From: Denitromonas iodatirespirans
Lineage (GTDB): Bacteria; Pseudomonadota; Gammaproteobacteria; Burkholderiales; Rhodocyclaceae
DNA: 64,000 bases
Reading direction: 5' to 3'
Assembly (NCBI RefSeq): GCF_018524365.1
Contig: NZ_JAEKFT010000012.1
Coordinates: 62,001 to 126,000, forward strand
The notes under the pieces are model-generated. The model did no database searches and was not told the origin of the DNA. It saw only the letters and a list, made by a program, of their open reading frames with translations. Positions 1-8,713 of the stretch are shown here, one piece after another; position 1 is the stretch's first letter, and every line of letters begins with the position of its first letter. The position numbers and the translations under genes are program-made.

Positions 1-38
1 GCAAGGAATTGCGGGAACGTGTGGATCTGTCCGATTGA
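1..38 (+). CDS. ihfB: Integration host factor beta subunit, 3' end only
   Basis: Only the last eleven codons and the TGA stop are inside the window. They read KELRERVDLSD, which matches the C-terminal tail of IhfB (the PGKELRERVD ending of HU/IHF-family proteins). IhfB pairs with IhfA to bend DNA at specific sites; ihfA itself lies further along this window. In betaproteobacteria ihfB is commonly followed by lapA and lapB, as here. A strong terminator follows directly. The call rests on a short tail plus gene order. Confidence 0.75.
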   Translation, partial: KELRERVDLSD

Positions 39-59
39 TCGGTGCAGATCGTGTCATTG

Positions 60-89
60 AAGAAGGCGGTTTCGACCGCCTTCTTTTTT
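60..89 (+). terminator. Rho-independent terminator after ihfB
   Basis: A perfect 11-bp stem (AAGAAGGCGGT / ACCGCCTTCTT) closes a TTCG tetraloop at 71-74 and runs into a six-T tract. It separates ihfB from lapA, which starts 28 bp later. Confidence 0.95.
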
Positions 90-117
90 GGCTGTGAGTC
101 GGCCATAATCCCTCCCT

Positions 118-435
118 ATGCGAATCATTGTCTGGATTATCCGTCTGGCGGTCTTCCTCGTTCTGTTCGGCTTTGCCGTCAAGAACGACCAGTTCATTAC
201 CCTGAATTTCTACATGGGCAAGCAATGGCAGTTGCCCCTGGTATTCGTCATTCTCGTGGCATTCGCCGCCGGTGCGTTGGTCGGAGTCACGGCCACGCTG
301 TCGTCCCTGGTGCGCCAGCGCCGGGAAATCGGCCGCTTGCGCAAGGCGTTGCGCAAGGCCGAGGCTGAGGTCAAGTCGACGGTCGGTACGGCGGTCGTGC
401 CGCGACCGGACGGGGACGCGCCGGAAGCGTTCTGA
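118..435 (+). CDS. lapA: LapA-domain inner membrane protein
   Basis: A 105-residue protein with two hydrophobic segments (about residues 3-20 and 41-63) followed by a basic, coiled-coil-like tail rich in R, K and E. This is the layout of the LapA/DUF1049 family. In E. coli LapA and LapB act together at the inner membrane in controlling lipopolysaccharide synthesis through FtsH-dependent turnover of LpxC. lapB follows after a gap of only 5 bp, so the two are almost certainly co-transcribed. Start chosen at the ATG beginning MRIIVWIIRL, which gives the full first membrane segment. Function is inferred from the family and the neighbour. Confidence 0.9.
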   Translation: MRIIVWIIRLAVFLVLFGFAVKNDQFITLNFYMGKQWQLPLVFVILVAFAAGALVGVTATLSSLVRQRREIGRLRKALRKAEAEVKSTVGTAVVPRPDGDAPEAF

Positions 436-440
436 TCTCC

Positions 441-1616
441 ATGGAAATCGAATTCTGGTGGTTGCTGGCCCTGCCGCTGTTCTTTGCCCTGGGCTGGATG
501 GCGGCGCGGATCGATATCCGGCATGTCATGAAAGAGTCGCGCAGTCTGCCGCGCTCTTACCTCAACGGACTGAATTTCCTGCTCAACGAGCAGCCCGACA
601 AGGCCATCGATGCCTTCATCGAGGCGGTGCGCATCGATCCCGATACGGTCGAGCTGCATTTTGCGCTGGGCAGCCTGTTTCGCCGCCGTGGCGAAACCGA
701 GCGCGCCATCCGCATGCACCAACATCTGGTCGACCGCGAAGACCTGAGCGAAGCGCAGCGTCTGCAGGCATTGGCCGAGCTCGGTCAGGATTACCTCAAG
801 GCCGGTCTGCTGGATCGCGCGGAAGCCGTCTTTTTGCGGCTGCGCAAGACGCCGCTCGACGATGTGGCCCTGCGCGATCTGCTCGAAATCTACCAGCAGG
901 AAAAAGACTGGCCCAAGGCCATCGACGTGGCCAAGGCCTTGCCGGACCACGAAAGCGTGTGGTGGCGCAAGGAAATGGCCAATTTCCATTGCGAACTGGC
1001 CTCCGATGCGCTGGCCGATTCGCGCCTCGACGAGGCTGAAGCCATCATCGAGACCGCGTTGGCGGTCAATCCGCGCTCCGTGCGTGGCAGCCTGCTCAAG
1101 GGCGACCTGGCGGCCCGACGTGGCCATCTCGACGATGCCGTTGCCGCGTGGAAGCGCATCGAAAGCCAGGACGCCTTGTACCTGTCGCTGGCCGCCGAGC
1201 GCCTGATGAAGGCCTATGACAAGATGGGCCGTGTCGCCGATGGGCTGGAGTTGCTGCGCGCCTATCTCGAGCGCCACCCGTCGCTCGATCTGCTCGACGT
1301 GGCCTTCGACTGGACGCTGAAGCAGGCCGGCTCGCTCAGCGCTTATGACCTGGTGCGTGAAGAGTTGCGCCGCAATCCCAGCGTGTTGGGGCTGGACAAG
1401 ATGCTCGAAGCGGCCCTGGTCGCGGCGCCCACCGAGTTGCGTCCGGATATCGAACTGGTGCGCCAGCTGGTGCACAGCCACACGCGCCGTGTCGCCCGAT
1501 ATCGCTGCAACAGCTGCGGTTTCAAGGCCCGGCAGTTCTACTGGCGTTGTCCGGCCTGCGGCGGTTGGGAGACGACGCCGCCGCGCCGCACGGAAGAATA
1601 TGATCTGGTGCCATGA
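441..1616 (+). CDS. lapB: LapB/YciM, TPR protein controlling LPS assembly
   Basis: A 391-residue protein with an N-terminal membrane anchor (about residues 4-20), a long series of tetratricopeptide repeats (about 45-340) and a C-terminal rubredoxin-like metal site made of two CxxC pairs (Cys356/359 and Cys370/373). This is the LapB (YciM) architecture. In E. coli LapB directs FtsH to LpxC and recruits LPS enzymes, so it sets LPS output. All four metal cysteines are present and the length is close to the family norm (about 390). It is coupled to lapA upstream, and sugar-nucleotide and heptose genes for the envelope follow. Confidence 0.95.
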   Translation: MEIEFWWLLALPLFFALGWMAARIDIRHVMKESRSLPRSYLNGLNFLLNEQPDKAIDAFIEAVRIDPDTVELHFALGSLFRRRGETERAIRMHQHLVDREDLSEAQRLQALAELGQDYLKAGLLDRAEAVFLRLRKTPLDDVALRDLLEIYQQEKDWPKAIDVAKALPDHESVWWRKEMANFHCELASDALADSRLDEAEAIIETALAVNPRSVRGSLLKGDLAARRGHLDDAVAAWKRIESQDALYLSLAAERLMKAYDKMGRVADGLELLRAYLERHPSLDLLDVAFDWTLKQAGSLSAYDLVREELRRNPSVLGLDKMLEAALVAAPTELRPDIELVRQLVHSHTRRVARYRCNSCGFKARQFYWRCPACGGWETTPPRRTEEYDLVP

Positions 1617-1656
1617 GCGGTGCGTCTGCCGTGGTGCAAGCAATGAGGACTGAAAA

Positions 1657-2982
1657 ATGAAAGTAACCGTCATCGGTACAGGCTATGTGGGCCTGGTGTC
1701 GGGCGCCTGCCTGGCGGACGTGGGTAACGATGTGCTGTGCCTGGATGTGGATCCGGCCAAGGTCAAGATTCTCGAGGACGGCGGCATTCCCATTCACGAG
1801 CCGGGGTTGCTCGAAATCGTGCGTCGCAACGTCGAAGCCGGCCGGCTGTCCTTCACCACCGACATCGACAAGGCCGCCAAGTGGGGCGTGATCCAGTTCA
1901 TCGCCGTCGGCACGCCACCGGACGAGGATGGCTCGGCCGACCTCAAGTACGTGCTGGCCGCGGCCCGCAACATCGGCAAGCACATGGACGGCTACCGGGT
2001 GATCGTGGACAAGTCCACGGTGCCGGTCGGCACGGCCGACAAGGTGCGGGCCGCCGTGGCCGAGGAGCTGGCCAATCGTGGCAGCGCCGCCATCGAATTC
2101 AGCGTGGTATCGAACCCCGAGTTCCTCAAGGAAGGCGCGGCGATCGAAGACTTCATGCGCCCGGACCGCATCGTGGTCGGTGCCGAAGACGCGCAGGCCA
2201 TCGACCTGATGCGCCAGCTCTACGCCCCGTTCCAGCGCAATCACGACCGCCTGGTGTTCATGGACGTGCGCAGCGCCGAGCTGACCAAGTACGCGGCCAA
2301 CGCCATGCTGGCGACCCGCATCAGCTTCATGAACGAACTGGCCAACCTGGCCGAGACGCTGGGCGCCGACATCGAGTTGGTGCGCCAGGGCATCGGCTCC
2401 GATCCGCGTATCGGCTGGCACTTCCTGTATGCCGGTTGCGGCTACGGGGGCTCGTGCTTCCCGAAAGATGTGAAGGCGCTGATCCGCACCGGCAGCGAGC
2501 ACGGCCATGAGCTCAAGCTGCTCGGCGCCGTCGAGGCCGCCAACGAGGTGCAGAAGCATGTGCTGGTCGACAAGATCGTGCGCCGCTTCGGCGAAGACCT
2601 CACCGGCCGCCATTTCGCGCTGTGGGGGCTGGCCTTCAAACCCAACACCGACGATATGCGCGATGCGCCCAGCCGGGTGATCATCCATGAGCTGTTCAAG
2701 CGCGGTGCGACGGTCGCGGCCTATGATCCGGTGGCGATGCAGGAAGCCGAACGCATCTTCGGCGACGAGTCGCGCCTGAGCTACGCCGGCCGTCCGAAGA
2801 GCGCCCTCGACAATGCCGACGCGCTGGTGATCGTCACCGAGTGGAAGGAATTCCGCAGCCCGGACTTCGAGGCCATCAAGTCGCGCCTCAAGCAACCGGT
2901 GATCTTCGACGGGCGCAACATGTATGACCCGGCGCTGATCCGCGGCGAAGGCATCGAGTATTTCGGTATCGGGCGCGTCTGA
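1657..2982 (+). CDS. ugd: UDP-glucose 6-dehydrogenase
   Basis: A 441-residue enzyme that oxidises UDP-glucose to UDP-glucuronate using two NAD+, feeding capsule, LPS or exopolysaccharide synthesis. The N-terminal Rossmann motif [10 protein letters not shown] is at residues 7-16. The catalytic cysteine lies in [12 protein letters not shown] (Cys267). The C-terminal UDP-binding domain is complete. The length fits the family. The stop is one base before the heptose kinase start, so the two are translationally close. A GDP-mannose dehydrogenase is less likely given the overall motifs. Confidence 0.95.
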   Translation: MKVTVIGTGYVGLVSGACLADVGNDVLCLDVDPAKVKILEDGGIPIHEPGLLEIVRRNVEAGRLSFTTDIDKAAKWGVIQFIAVGTPPDEDGSADLKYVLAAARNIGKHMDGYRVIVDKSTVPVGTADKVRAAVAEELANRGSAAIEFSVVSNPEFLKEGAAIEDFMRPDRIVVGAEDAQAIDLMRQLYAPFQRNHDRLVFMDVRSAELTKYAANAMLATRISFMNELANLAETLGADIELVRQGIGSDPRIGWHFLYAGCGYGGSCFPKDVKALIRTGSEHGHELKLLGAVEAANEVQKHVLVDKIVRRFGEDLTGRHFALWGLAFKPNTDDMRDAPSRVIIHELFKRGATVAAYDPVAMQEAERIFGDESRLSYAGRPKSALDNADALVIVTEWKEFRSPDFEAIKSRLKQPVIFDGRNMYDPALIRGEGIEYFGIGRV

Positions 2983-2983
2983 C

Positions 2984-3928
2984 ATGAGCGCTCGTGACCG
3001 TCTGCCGGAGACCTCGGCAGCGCGGATCCTGGTGGTCGGCGATGTCATGCTCGACCGCTACTGGTTCGGCGACGTGAGCCGGATTTCACCCGAAGCGCCG
3101 GTACCGGTGGTGCGCATGATGCGCTCGGAAGACCGCCCCGGCGGCGCTGCCAACGTGGCGCGCAACGTGCGGGCGCTGGGCGCGCAGGTCTCCCTGTTGT
3201 CGGTGGTCGGCCGGGACGAGGCGGCCGACAGCCTGGACCGTCTGCTGGCCGAGGCCGGCGTGGGCGCTCATCTGTTTCGCGACGACAGTGTGCACACCAC
3301 GCTCAAGCTGCGGGTGATCGGCCGCAGCCAGCAGTTGCTGCGGATCGACTTCGAGCAGCGTCCGCATGCCGACGTGCTGGCGGCCAAGCTCGATACCTTC
3401 AAACAGCTGCTGGGGACGCACGATCTGGTGCTGATCTCCGATTACGACAAGGGCGCGCTGGACCATGCGGAAGCGATGATCCAGCTGGCCAAGGCCGCCG
3501 GCAAGCCCGTGCTGGTCGATCCCAAGGGCGACGATTTCACCCGCTATGCCGGGGCCACGGCCTTGACGCCGAACCGCGGCGAGTTGCAGGACATCGTCGG
3601 GCGCTGGCGCTCGGAAGAGGACCTGGCGGCACGCGTGGACGCCCTGCGCCGGGAGCTGTCGATCGAGGCGGTGCTGCTGACCCGCTCCGAAGAGGGGATG
3701 ACCCTGTTCGACAAAGACGGTGTGGTGCATGAACCGACGCGCGCGCGGGAGGTCTTCGATGTGTCGGGTGCCGGCGATACGGTGATCGCCACGTTTGCGG
3801 TCATGCTGGCGTGCGGATTGAACTCGGCCGACGCCATGCACTGGGCCAATCAGGCCGCCGGCATCGTGGTCGGCAAACTGGGGACGGCCGTGGTCTCGCT
3901 CGACGAGCTGCGCGCCGGCCTGTCTTGA
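2984..3928 (+). CDS. rfaE1: D-glycero-beta-D-manno-heptose-7-phosphate kinase
   Basis: A 314-residue PfkB/ribokinase-family sugar kinase. The N-terminal GDVMLDRYWFGDVSRISPEA stretch and the C-terminal DVSGAGDTVIATFA motif with the catalytic Asp are typical of the RfaE/HldE kinase domain. It makes the 1,7-bisphosphate intermediate of ADP-heptose for the LPS inner core. Only the kinase half is present; the adenylyltransferase half fused to it in E. coli HldE must be a separate gene elsewhere, as is usual in betaproteobacteria. It sits immediately after ugd and ahead of cysM. Confidence 0.92.
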   Translation: MSARDRLPETSAARILVVGDVMLDRYWFGDVSRISPEAPVPVVRMMRSEDRPGGAANVARNVRALGAQVSLLSVVGRDEAADSLDRLLAEAGVGAHLFRDDSVHTTLKLRVIGRSQQLLRIDFEQRPHADVLAAKLDTFKQLLGTHDLVLISDYDKGALDHAEAMIQLAKAAGKPVLVDPKGDDFTRYAGATALTPNRGELQDIVGRWRSEEDLAARVDALRRELSIEAVLLTRSEEGMTLFDKDGVVHEPTRAREVFDVSGAGDTVIATFAVMLACGLNSADAMHWANQAAGIVVGKLGTAVVSLDELRAGLS

Positions 3929-3956
3929 TTCGCTCGCCAATAGGTGGAAGAAACGG

Positions 3957-4847
3957 ATGCAATTCAAAACCCTTGAAGACTATGTCGGCGAAACACCGCT
4001 GGTGCGCCTGAAGCGGATCAACGCCGGCCATGGCAACGTGATTCTGGCCAAGCTGGAGGGCAACAATCCGGCCGGATCGGTCAAGGACCGCCCGGCGCTG
4101 TCGATGATCCTGCGCGCCGAGCTGGCCGGCCGGATCCATCCGGGCGATACGCTGATCGAGGCGACCAGCGGCAACACCGGCATCGCGCTGGCCATGGCGG
4201 CGGCGATCCGCGGCTACCGGATGATTCTGGTGATGCCCGAGAACCAGAGCGTCGAGCGGCGCCAGACCATGCGCGCCTTCGGCGCCGAGCTGGTGTTGAC
4301 GCCGAAAGAGGGCGGCATGGAAGTGGCGCGCGACATGGCCACCCGCATGCGCGACGAGGGGCAGGGCGTGATCCTCGACCAGTTCGGCAACCCGGACAAT
4401 CCCGAGGCGCATTTCGAGGGCACCGGGCCGGAACTGTGGCGCCAGACCGAGGGGCGCATCACCCATTTCGTCAGCTCCATGGGGACCACCGGCACCATCA
4501 TGGGGACCTCGCGCTATCTCAAGCAGCAAAACCCCAATATCCAGATCATCGGCTGCGAACCGGCCGAAGGTGCGCAGATTCCCGGTATCCGCAAATGGCC
4601 GGAAGCCTACCTGCCGACCATCTACGATCCGTCGCGGGTCGACAGGATCGAGCCGGTCACCCAGGCCGATGCCGAAGAGATGACCCGCCGCCTGGCGCGT
4701 GAAGAAGGCATCTTCGCCGGCATTTCCTCCGGCGGCGCCATGCATGTGGCCCAACGGATCGCCAGCCAGGTGAGCGATGCCGTCATCGTCTCCATCGTCT
4801 GCGACCGGGGCGATCGTTATCTGTCGACGGGTGTGTTCCCCGCCTGA
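3957..4847 (+). CDS. cysM: Cysteine synthase B (O-acetylserine sulfhydrylase)
   Basis: A 296-residue PLP enzyme of the fold-type II beta family that makes cysteine from O-acetylserine and sulfide or thiosulfate. The PLP lysine lies in NNPAGSVKDRPA (Lys43). The substrate loop TSGNTGIALA and the phosphate-binding GTTGTIMG are present. Length and the short N-terminus favour CysM over CysK. It follows the heptose kinase by 28 bp and is only 4 bp from the next gene, so it likely belongs to the same transcript although its pathway is unrelated. Confidence 0.93.
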   Translation: MQFKTLEDYVGETPLVRLKRINAGHGNVILAKLEGNNPAGSVKDRPALSMILRAELAGRIHPGDTLIEATSGNTGIALAMAAAIRGYRMILVMPENQSVERRQTMRAFGAELVLTPKEGGMEVARDMATRMRDEGQGVILDQFGNPDNPEAHFEGTGPELWRQTEGRITHFVSSMGTTGTIMGTSRYLKQQNPNIQIIGCEPAEGAQIPGIRKWPEAYLPTIYDPSRVDRIEPVTQADAEEMTRRLAREEGIFAGISSGGAMHVAQRIASQVSDAVIVSIVCDRGDRYLSTGVFPA

Positions 4848-4851
4848 GCCC

Positions 4852-6825
4852 ATGCCTTGGCGGCCTGTCTGGCTGAGGCGGGTCGGTCTTTGCCTGGCGC
4901 TGCTGCTGTGGGGGAGCGGGGCCGGGGCTGCGTTGCAGCTCGATATTGGCCGGATCGTATCGGGCGGCGCCACCGCCCGGGGCGTGACGCTGACGATCGA
5001 CCAAGCGCGCGGCCAGATCCGTATCGCCCATCTCGATGTCGTCGGCCAGCGTTTCAACAATCTGCACCTCGAATGCCCCCGGCTGAGTCTGGCCGATGGC
5101 CGAATCCGCTGTCGCGACGGTCGTCTGCGCGGACTGCCGGCCTTGGCCGACGCGCGACTGGACCTTGACTATGCCACCGCGAGCCAGACCGGTGAGCTCG
5201 ACATCCGTTTCGCGGCAGGCGGGCGGCTCGTGCTGCGATCCGGTAAAGCGCTCGGCGCGCAATTCACCCGCCTTCCCGTGGCCGATCTGGCGCGCTTTTG
5301 GGCGCCCGCCGGCGCCTGGCAGCCGACCGGGACGCTGAGCGGGCAGGCCCGTCTCGATGCGGGGAACCTGGAGATCAAGGCAACGCTTGACGCCGGCGGC
5401 TTTGCCGACGCCTCGGGCAACCATGCGGCCGAAGCCGTGGTGGCCGAGTTGCGGCTGACAGCGGATACCCGCAAAACGGGCTGGCGTTGGCGTGCCGAAG
5501 CGCGATGGGAGGCCGGGGGCCTGTTCTGGGATCCGGTCTTTGTGTCGCCTGTTGTCACGATTCGCGCGGAGGGGCAGCACGAAGGACCGCATCTGGACGT
5601 CGAAGAACTGCGCATCGAGGCGCCCGGGGTGCCCGATTTTCGCGCGCACGGACGTGTCGACCTCGATGCCTGGCGCCTCGTCGAGGGCGATCTGTCGTTG
5701 CAAGGGGCGGACCTGGCGGTCGTGGTGCCGCAGTTCGTGCTGCCATGGGTGGCGCCCGCGCAGACCGAACGTTGGCGTGTCGCCGGTGGCGCGGATCTTT
5801 CGCTCGCATGGCGCGACGGCGCGCTGCAGGCGGCGGAGCTGATCCTCGATCAGGCGGGTTTTGCCTATCTCGGTCAGCGCTTCCGGGTGGGGCCGCTGTC
5901 TGGTCGGGTACCCTGGCGTCGCGATGCTCCCGAGGCGGGCCTGCTGCGTGTCGACGGCTTGCACTGGCAACAGCTCGATTTTTCGCCGTTTGTTTTGAAT
6001 CTCACCGTCGATCGCGACCGGGTGCTATTCGACCAAGCTCGCCTGCCGGTACTCGACGGCGCCCTGATCGTCGACGGCCTGGCGCTGGCGCGGACCGACG
6101 CGGGCTGGCGCGGCGAGGGGGCGCTGTTCATGGAGCCGGTATCGATGCGTGCGCTCACCGCGGCGCTCGACCTGCCGGAGATGGCAGGCACCTTGTCGGC
6201 CGCAATGCCTGGCCTGGTGGTCACGCCGCAGCGGGTGGGGCTGGAGGGCGCCTTGGTGATTGCCCTGTTCGACGGCTATGTGCAGGCCACCGGCGTGGAG
6301 GTGATCGACCCCTTCGGCCTGCTGCCGCGTTTGCAGGCCAATGTCACGGCCGAGCACCTGGATCTGGCGCAGCTGACCGAGACCTTTTCGTTTGGCGCCA
6401 TCAGCGGATTTCTGGATGTGGAACTGGCCCATCTGCAGATGGCGGCCTGGCGCCCGGTGCGCTTCGAGGCCACAGTGCGCAGCACCCCTGGCGACTATCC
6501 CCGCCGTATCAGTCAGCGTGCCGTCGAGCACATCACCGCGCTCGGCGGCGCGGGGGCCGCAGCCGCCATCCAGCGCAGCTTCCTGCGTTTCTTCAACGAT
6601 TTCGGTTACCGCGAGATCGGCCTGAGCTGCCGACTGGTGCGCGGCGTATGCCAGATGGAGGGGCTGGACGGCCCGGGGCCCGACGACGCACCGTTCGCCA
6701 TCGTGCGCGGGGGCGGCATCCCGGCGCTGAACGTCATCGGCTACAATCGCCGCGTGGATTGGGAAGAATTCATCGCGCGGGTCAAGCGCGCGGTCGCCGG
6801 CGACACTGCGCCGGTCATCAAGTGA
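4852..6825 (+). CDS. ydbH: YdbH-like AsmA-type envelope protein
   Basis: A 657-residue protein with an N-terminal signal/anchor sequence (about residues 9-27) and then a long beta-rich region without other membrane segments, as in YdbH/AsmA-like bridge proteins. The next two genes encode a YnbE-like lipoprotein and a YdbL-like protein, the same trio as ydbH-ynbE-ydbL of E. coli. There YdbH works alongside TamB and YhdP in phospholipid transport between inner and outer membrane, with YnbE as its outer-membrane partner. I chose the ATG 4 bp after cysM because it gives a clean signal sequence; an upstream ATG inside cysM is unlikely. The family call depends strongly on the gene trio. Confidence 0.8.
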   Translation: MPWRPVWLRRVGLCLALLLWGSGAGAALQLDIGRIVSGGATARGVTLTIDQARGQIRIAHLDVVGQRFNNLHLECPRLSLADGRIRCRDGRLRGLPALADARLDLDYATASQTGELDIRFAAGGRLVLRSGKALGAQFTRLPVADLARFWAPAGAWQPTGTLSGQARLDAGNLEIKATLDAGGFADASGNHAAEAVVAELRLTADTRKTGWRWRAEARWEAGGLFWDPVFVSPVVTIRAEGQHEGPHLDVEELRIEAPGVPDFRAHGRVDLDAWRLVEGDLSLQGADLAVVVPQFVLPWVAPAQTERWRVAGGADLSLAWRDGALQAAELILDQAGFAYLGQRFRVGPLSGRVPWRRDAPEAGLLRVDGLHWQQLDFSPFVLNLTVDRDRVLFDQARLPVLDGALIVDGLALARTDAGWRGEGALFMEPVSMRALTAALDLPEMAGTLSAAMPGLVVTPQRVGLEGALVIALFDGYVQATGVEVIDPFGLLPRLQANVTAEHLDLAQLTETFSFGAISGFLDVELAHLQMAAWRPVRFEATVRSTPGDYPRRISQRAVEHITALGGAGAAAAIQRSFLRFFNDFGYREIGLSCRLVRGVCQMEGLDGPGPDDAPFAIVRGGGIPALNVIGYNRRVDWEEFIARVKRAVAGDTAPVIK

Positions 6826-6833
6826 GGACACGA

Positions 6834-7013
6834 ATGAAACGGGTATCGACGGCGACCGCCATGGTCGCGCTCAGTCTGGTCATGGCCGGCTGCGTGACGA
6901 TCAACATCTATTTTCCGGCTGCCGCGGCCGAAAAGGCCGCCGACCGGATCATCGACGAAGTGTGGCAGCTGAAGCCCGGAGCCGAGGCCAAGGAAGGAGA
7001 AAGCGCCAAATGA
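6834..7013 (+). CDS. ynbE: YnbE-like small outer-membrane lipoprotein
   Basis: A 59-residue lipoprotein with a signal peptide ending in a lipobox (VMAGC, Cys20) followed by VTINIYFPAAAAEKAADRII. The CxTxNIYFPAAAAEKAAD segment is the hallmark of YnbE. In E. coli YnbE is the outer-membrane partner of YdbH and stacks on its C-terminal end by beta-strand augmentation. It starts 8 bp after the YdbH-like gene and its stop overlaps the ydbL start (ATGA), so the three are translationally linked. Confidence 0.9.
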   Translation: MKRVSTATAMVALSLVMAGCVTINIYFPAAAAEKAADRIIDEVWQLKPGAEAKEGESAK

Positions 7014-7423
7014 AAGCAGCATGGAAATTCCTGATGGCCATGGGTTTGTTTGCCGCTACGCTGGTGTTCGCGCAGGGCAATCTCGAAGTCAACACGCCGG
7101 CGATCGCCGCGCTCAAAGCCTCGATGGCCGATCGCCATGCGCAGTTGGCGCCGCTGTATGCCTCGGGCGCCGTGGGTTTGAAGTCGGACGGATCGCTTGC
7201 CGTGCATGACGCCAACGCGGTGCCGCTGGCGCAGCGGAGCAAGCTCAACACGCTGGTCGCCGCCGAGAACAGCGACCGTGCGGCGCTCTATCGTGAAATT
7301 GCCGCAGCCAACGGCCATCCCGAATGGGCGGACGACATCCGGCGCACCTTCGCCCAGCGCTGGATCGACAAGGCGCCGAGCGGCTGGTGGGTGCAGGATC
7401 AACGAGGCTGGGCCCGCAAGTGA
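7010..7423 (+). CDS. ydbL: YdbL-like periplasmic protein (DUF1318)
   Basis: A 137-residue secreted protein with a signal peptide (about residues 1-22). Its body contains IAALKASMADRHAQLAPLY and ends with the WWVQDQRGW segment typical of YdbL/DUF1318 proteins. YdbL is thought to act as a chaperone or modulator of the YdbH-YnbE interaction. It overlaps ynbE by 4 bp, with an AAGGAGAA ribosome site ahead of the ATG. Its own stop overlaps the GTG start of the exonuclease gene. Confidence 0.85.
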   Translation: MKAAWKFLMAMGLFAATLVFAQGNLEVNTPAIAALKASMADRHAQLAPLYASGAVGLKSDGSLAVHDANAVPLAQRSKLNTLVAAENSDRAALYREIAAANGHPEWADDIRRTFAQRWIDKAPSGWWVQDQRGWARK

Positions 7424-8220
7424 GCGCCGTCCTCATCTTCGACATCGAAACCATTCCCGACGTCGCTGGTCTGCGCCGTCTGCATGGGCTGCCGGACGAT
7501 CTGGCCGATGACGAAGTGGCCGAACTGGCCATGCAGCGCCGGCGCGCCGCTACCGGCAACGATTTTTTGCCGCATTATCTGCAGCGCGTGGTCACCATTT
7601 CCTGCGTCTTTCGTGATGCGGCGCAGTTCAAGGTGTTTTCGCTCTCCGAGCCCGAGTCCGACGAAGCCGGCATCATCCAGCGCTTCTTCGACGGCGTCGA
7701 GCGCTATACGCCACAAATCATTTCCTGGAACGGCGGTGGTTTCGACCTGCCGGTGCTGCACTATCGCGGCATGCTCCATGGCGTGACCGCGCCACGTTAC
7801 TGGGAGATGGGCGAGGGCGACTACCACGATGCGCGCGACTTCAAGTGGAACAACTACATCAGCCGCTATCACAGCCGGCATCTCGACCTGATGGATCTGC
7901 TGGCCATGTACCAGCCGCGCGCCAATGCGCCGCTCGACGATCTGGCCAAGCTGATGGGCTTTCCCGGCAAGCTCGGCATGGATGGCTCGGCGGTGTGGTC
8001 GGCCTACCAGGCCGGCAAGATCGACGAAATCCGGGACTACTGCGAGACCGACGTGGTCAACACTTATCTCGTCTATCTGCGTTTCCAGAAAATGCGCGGG
8101 GCGCTGACGGCGGATGCCTATGCCGAGGAACTGGCCGCGGTGCGAAGCAGTCTGTCTGCCATCGATGCCGAACACTGGCGGGCGTTTCTCGCCCAGTGGC
8201 CGGAAAACGGAGAGGGTTGA
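7420..8220 (+). CDS. Predicted 3'-5' exonuclease, PolB-like DnaQ fold
   Basis: A 266-residue protein that begins VSAVLIFDIETIPD. The DIE (Asp8/Glu10) is the metal-binding Exo I motif of DEDD exonucleases. SWNGGGFDLPVL further on is the Exo II motif, and YCETDVVNTYLVYL near the C-terminus is Exo III. This matches the family of predicted 3'-5' exonucleases related to PolB proofreading domains. I chose the GTG that overlaps the ydbL stop (GTGA) because the family starts directly at the Exo I strand. The physiological substrate is not known. Confidence 0.87.
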   Translation: MSAVLIFDIETIPDVAGLRRLHGLPDDLADDEVAELAMQRRRAATGNDFLPHYLQRVVTISCVFRDAAQFKVFSLSEPESDEAGIIQRFFDGVERYTPQIISWNGGGFDLPVLHYRGMLHGVTAPRYWEMGEGDYHDARDFKWNNYISRYHSRHLDLMDLLAMYQPRANAPLDDLAKLMGFPGKLGMDGSAVWSAYQAGKIDEIRDYCETDVVNTYLVYLRFQKMRGALTADAYAEELAAVRSSLSAIDAEHWRAFLAQWPENGEG

Positions 8221-8221
8221 A

Positions 8222-8464
8222 ATGGGAATTATCGGAACGATCCTGATTGGTCTGGTCGTGGGCTTGCTCGCCCGCTGGCTGCACCCCGGTCACGACCGCC
8301 TCGGGCTGATCATGACTGCCTTGCTCGGCATCGCCGGATCGGTGCTCGCCACCTTCGCCGGCCAGGCGCTCGGTTTGATTCGTATGGGCCAACCGGCGGG
8401 CTTTCTGGGGGCCTTGATCGGTGCCGTTGTCATCCTGTTTGTGTACACGCGAATTAAACGCTGA
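8222..8464 (+). CDS. GlsB/YeaQ/YmgE-family small membrane protein
   Basis: An 80-residue, very hydrophobic protein with three predicted membrane segments, starting MGIIGTILIGLVVGLLARWL and ending in a short basic tail. Glycine-rich helices and the GLLARWLHPG motif place it in the GlsB/YeaQ/YmgE family of transglycosylase-associated proteins. Its role is poorly known; members are often stress-induced. Its ATG directly follows the exonuclease stop. Confidence 0.85.
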   Translation: MGIIGTILIGLVVGLLARWLHPGHDRLGLIMTALLGIAGSVLATFAGQALGLIRMGQPAGFLGALIGAVVILFVYTRIKR

Positions 8465-8470
8465 AAGTAT

Positions 8471-8498
8471 TTGACAGGCGATTGGGTTGGGCTATAAT
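8471..8498 (+). promoter_or_regulatory. Consensus sigma-70 promoter of tRNA-Val
   Basis: A perfect -35 TTGACA (8471-8476) and perfect -10 TATAAT (8493-8498) are separated by 16 bp, about 12 bp upstream of the tRNA-Val gene. This should be a very strong constitutive promoter. Confidence 0.93.
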
Positions 8499-8509
8499 TC
8501 GGCCTCCTT

Positions 8510-8586
8510 AGGCGCGTAGCTCAGCTGGTTAGAGCACCACCTTGACATGGTGGGGGTCGTTGGTTCGAGTCCAATCGCGCCTACCA
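8510..8586 (+). tRNA. tRNA-Val (anticodon GAC)
   Basis: A 77-nt tRNA including an encoded CCA. The acceptor stem AGGCGCG pairs with CGCGCCT. The anticodon stem CCACC/GGTGG holds the loop TTGACAT with anticodon GAC, and the T arm contains TTCGAGT. It reads GUC and GUU valine codons. Confidence 0.96.
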
Positions 8587-8608
8587 AACATCTAAGGAGG
8601 GCAGCGTC

Positions 8609-8644
8609 GTGACTTTTCGAACTTGCACCGGTTGCATCAACTGA
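8609..8644 (+). CDS. Possible 11-residue Thr-rich leader peptide of thrS
   Basis: A short frame starts at a GTG placed 8 nt after a perfect AAGGAGG (8594-8600) and encodes MTFRTCTGCIN before a TGA. Three of the eleven codons are threonine. It lies between tRNA-Val and a strong terminator directly ahead of thrS, the arrangement expected of a transcription attenuator leader peptide. The ribosome site and Thr content are visible; the regulatory role is inference, and I did not find a convincing antiterminator stem by eye. Confidence 0.4.
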   Translation: MTFRTCTGCIN

Positions 8645-8680
8645 ACAGGTCGAGTTTCACGGCGTTTGCGTTGCGAACGA

Positions 8681-8713
8681 AAAAAGTGCGGCTCAGACCG
8701 CACTTTTTTTTTT
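8681..8713 (+). terminator. Terminator or attenuator immediately before thrS
   Basis: The stem AAAAAGTGCGG / CCGCACTTTTT with loop CTCAGA is followed by a long T tract. It ends only about 18 bp before the thrS ATG. It may simply end the tRNA-Val transcript, or act as an attenuator controlled by the Thr-rich leader frame. Confidence 0.93.
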
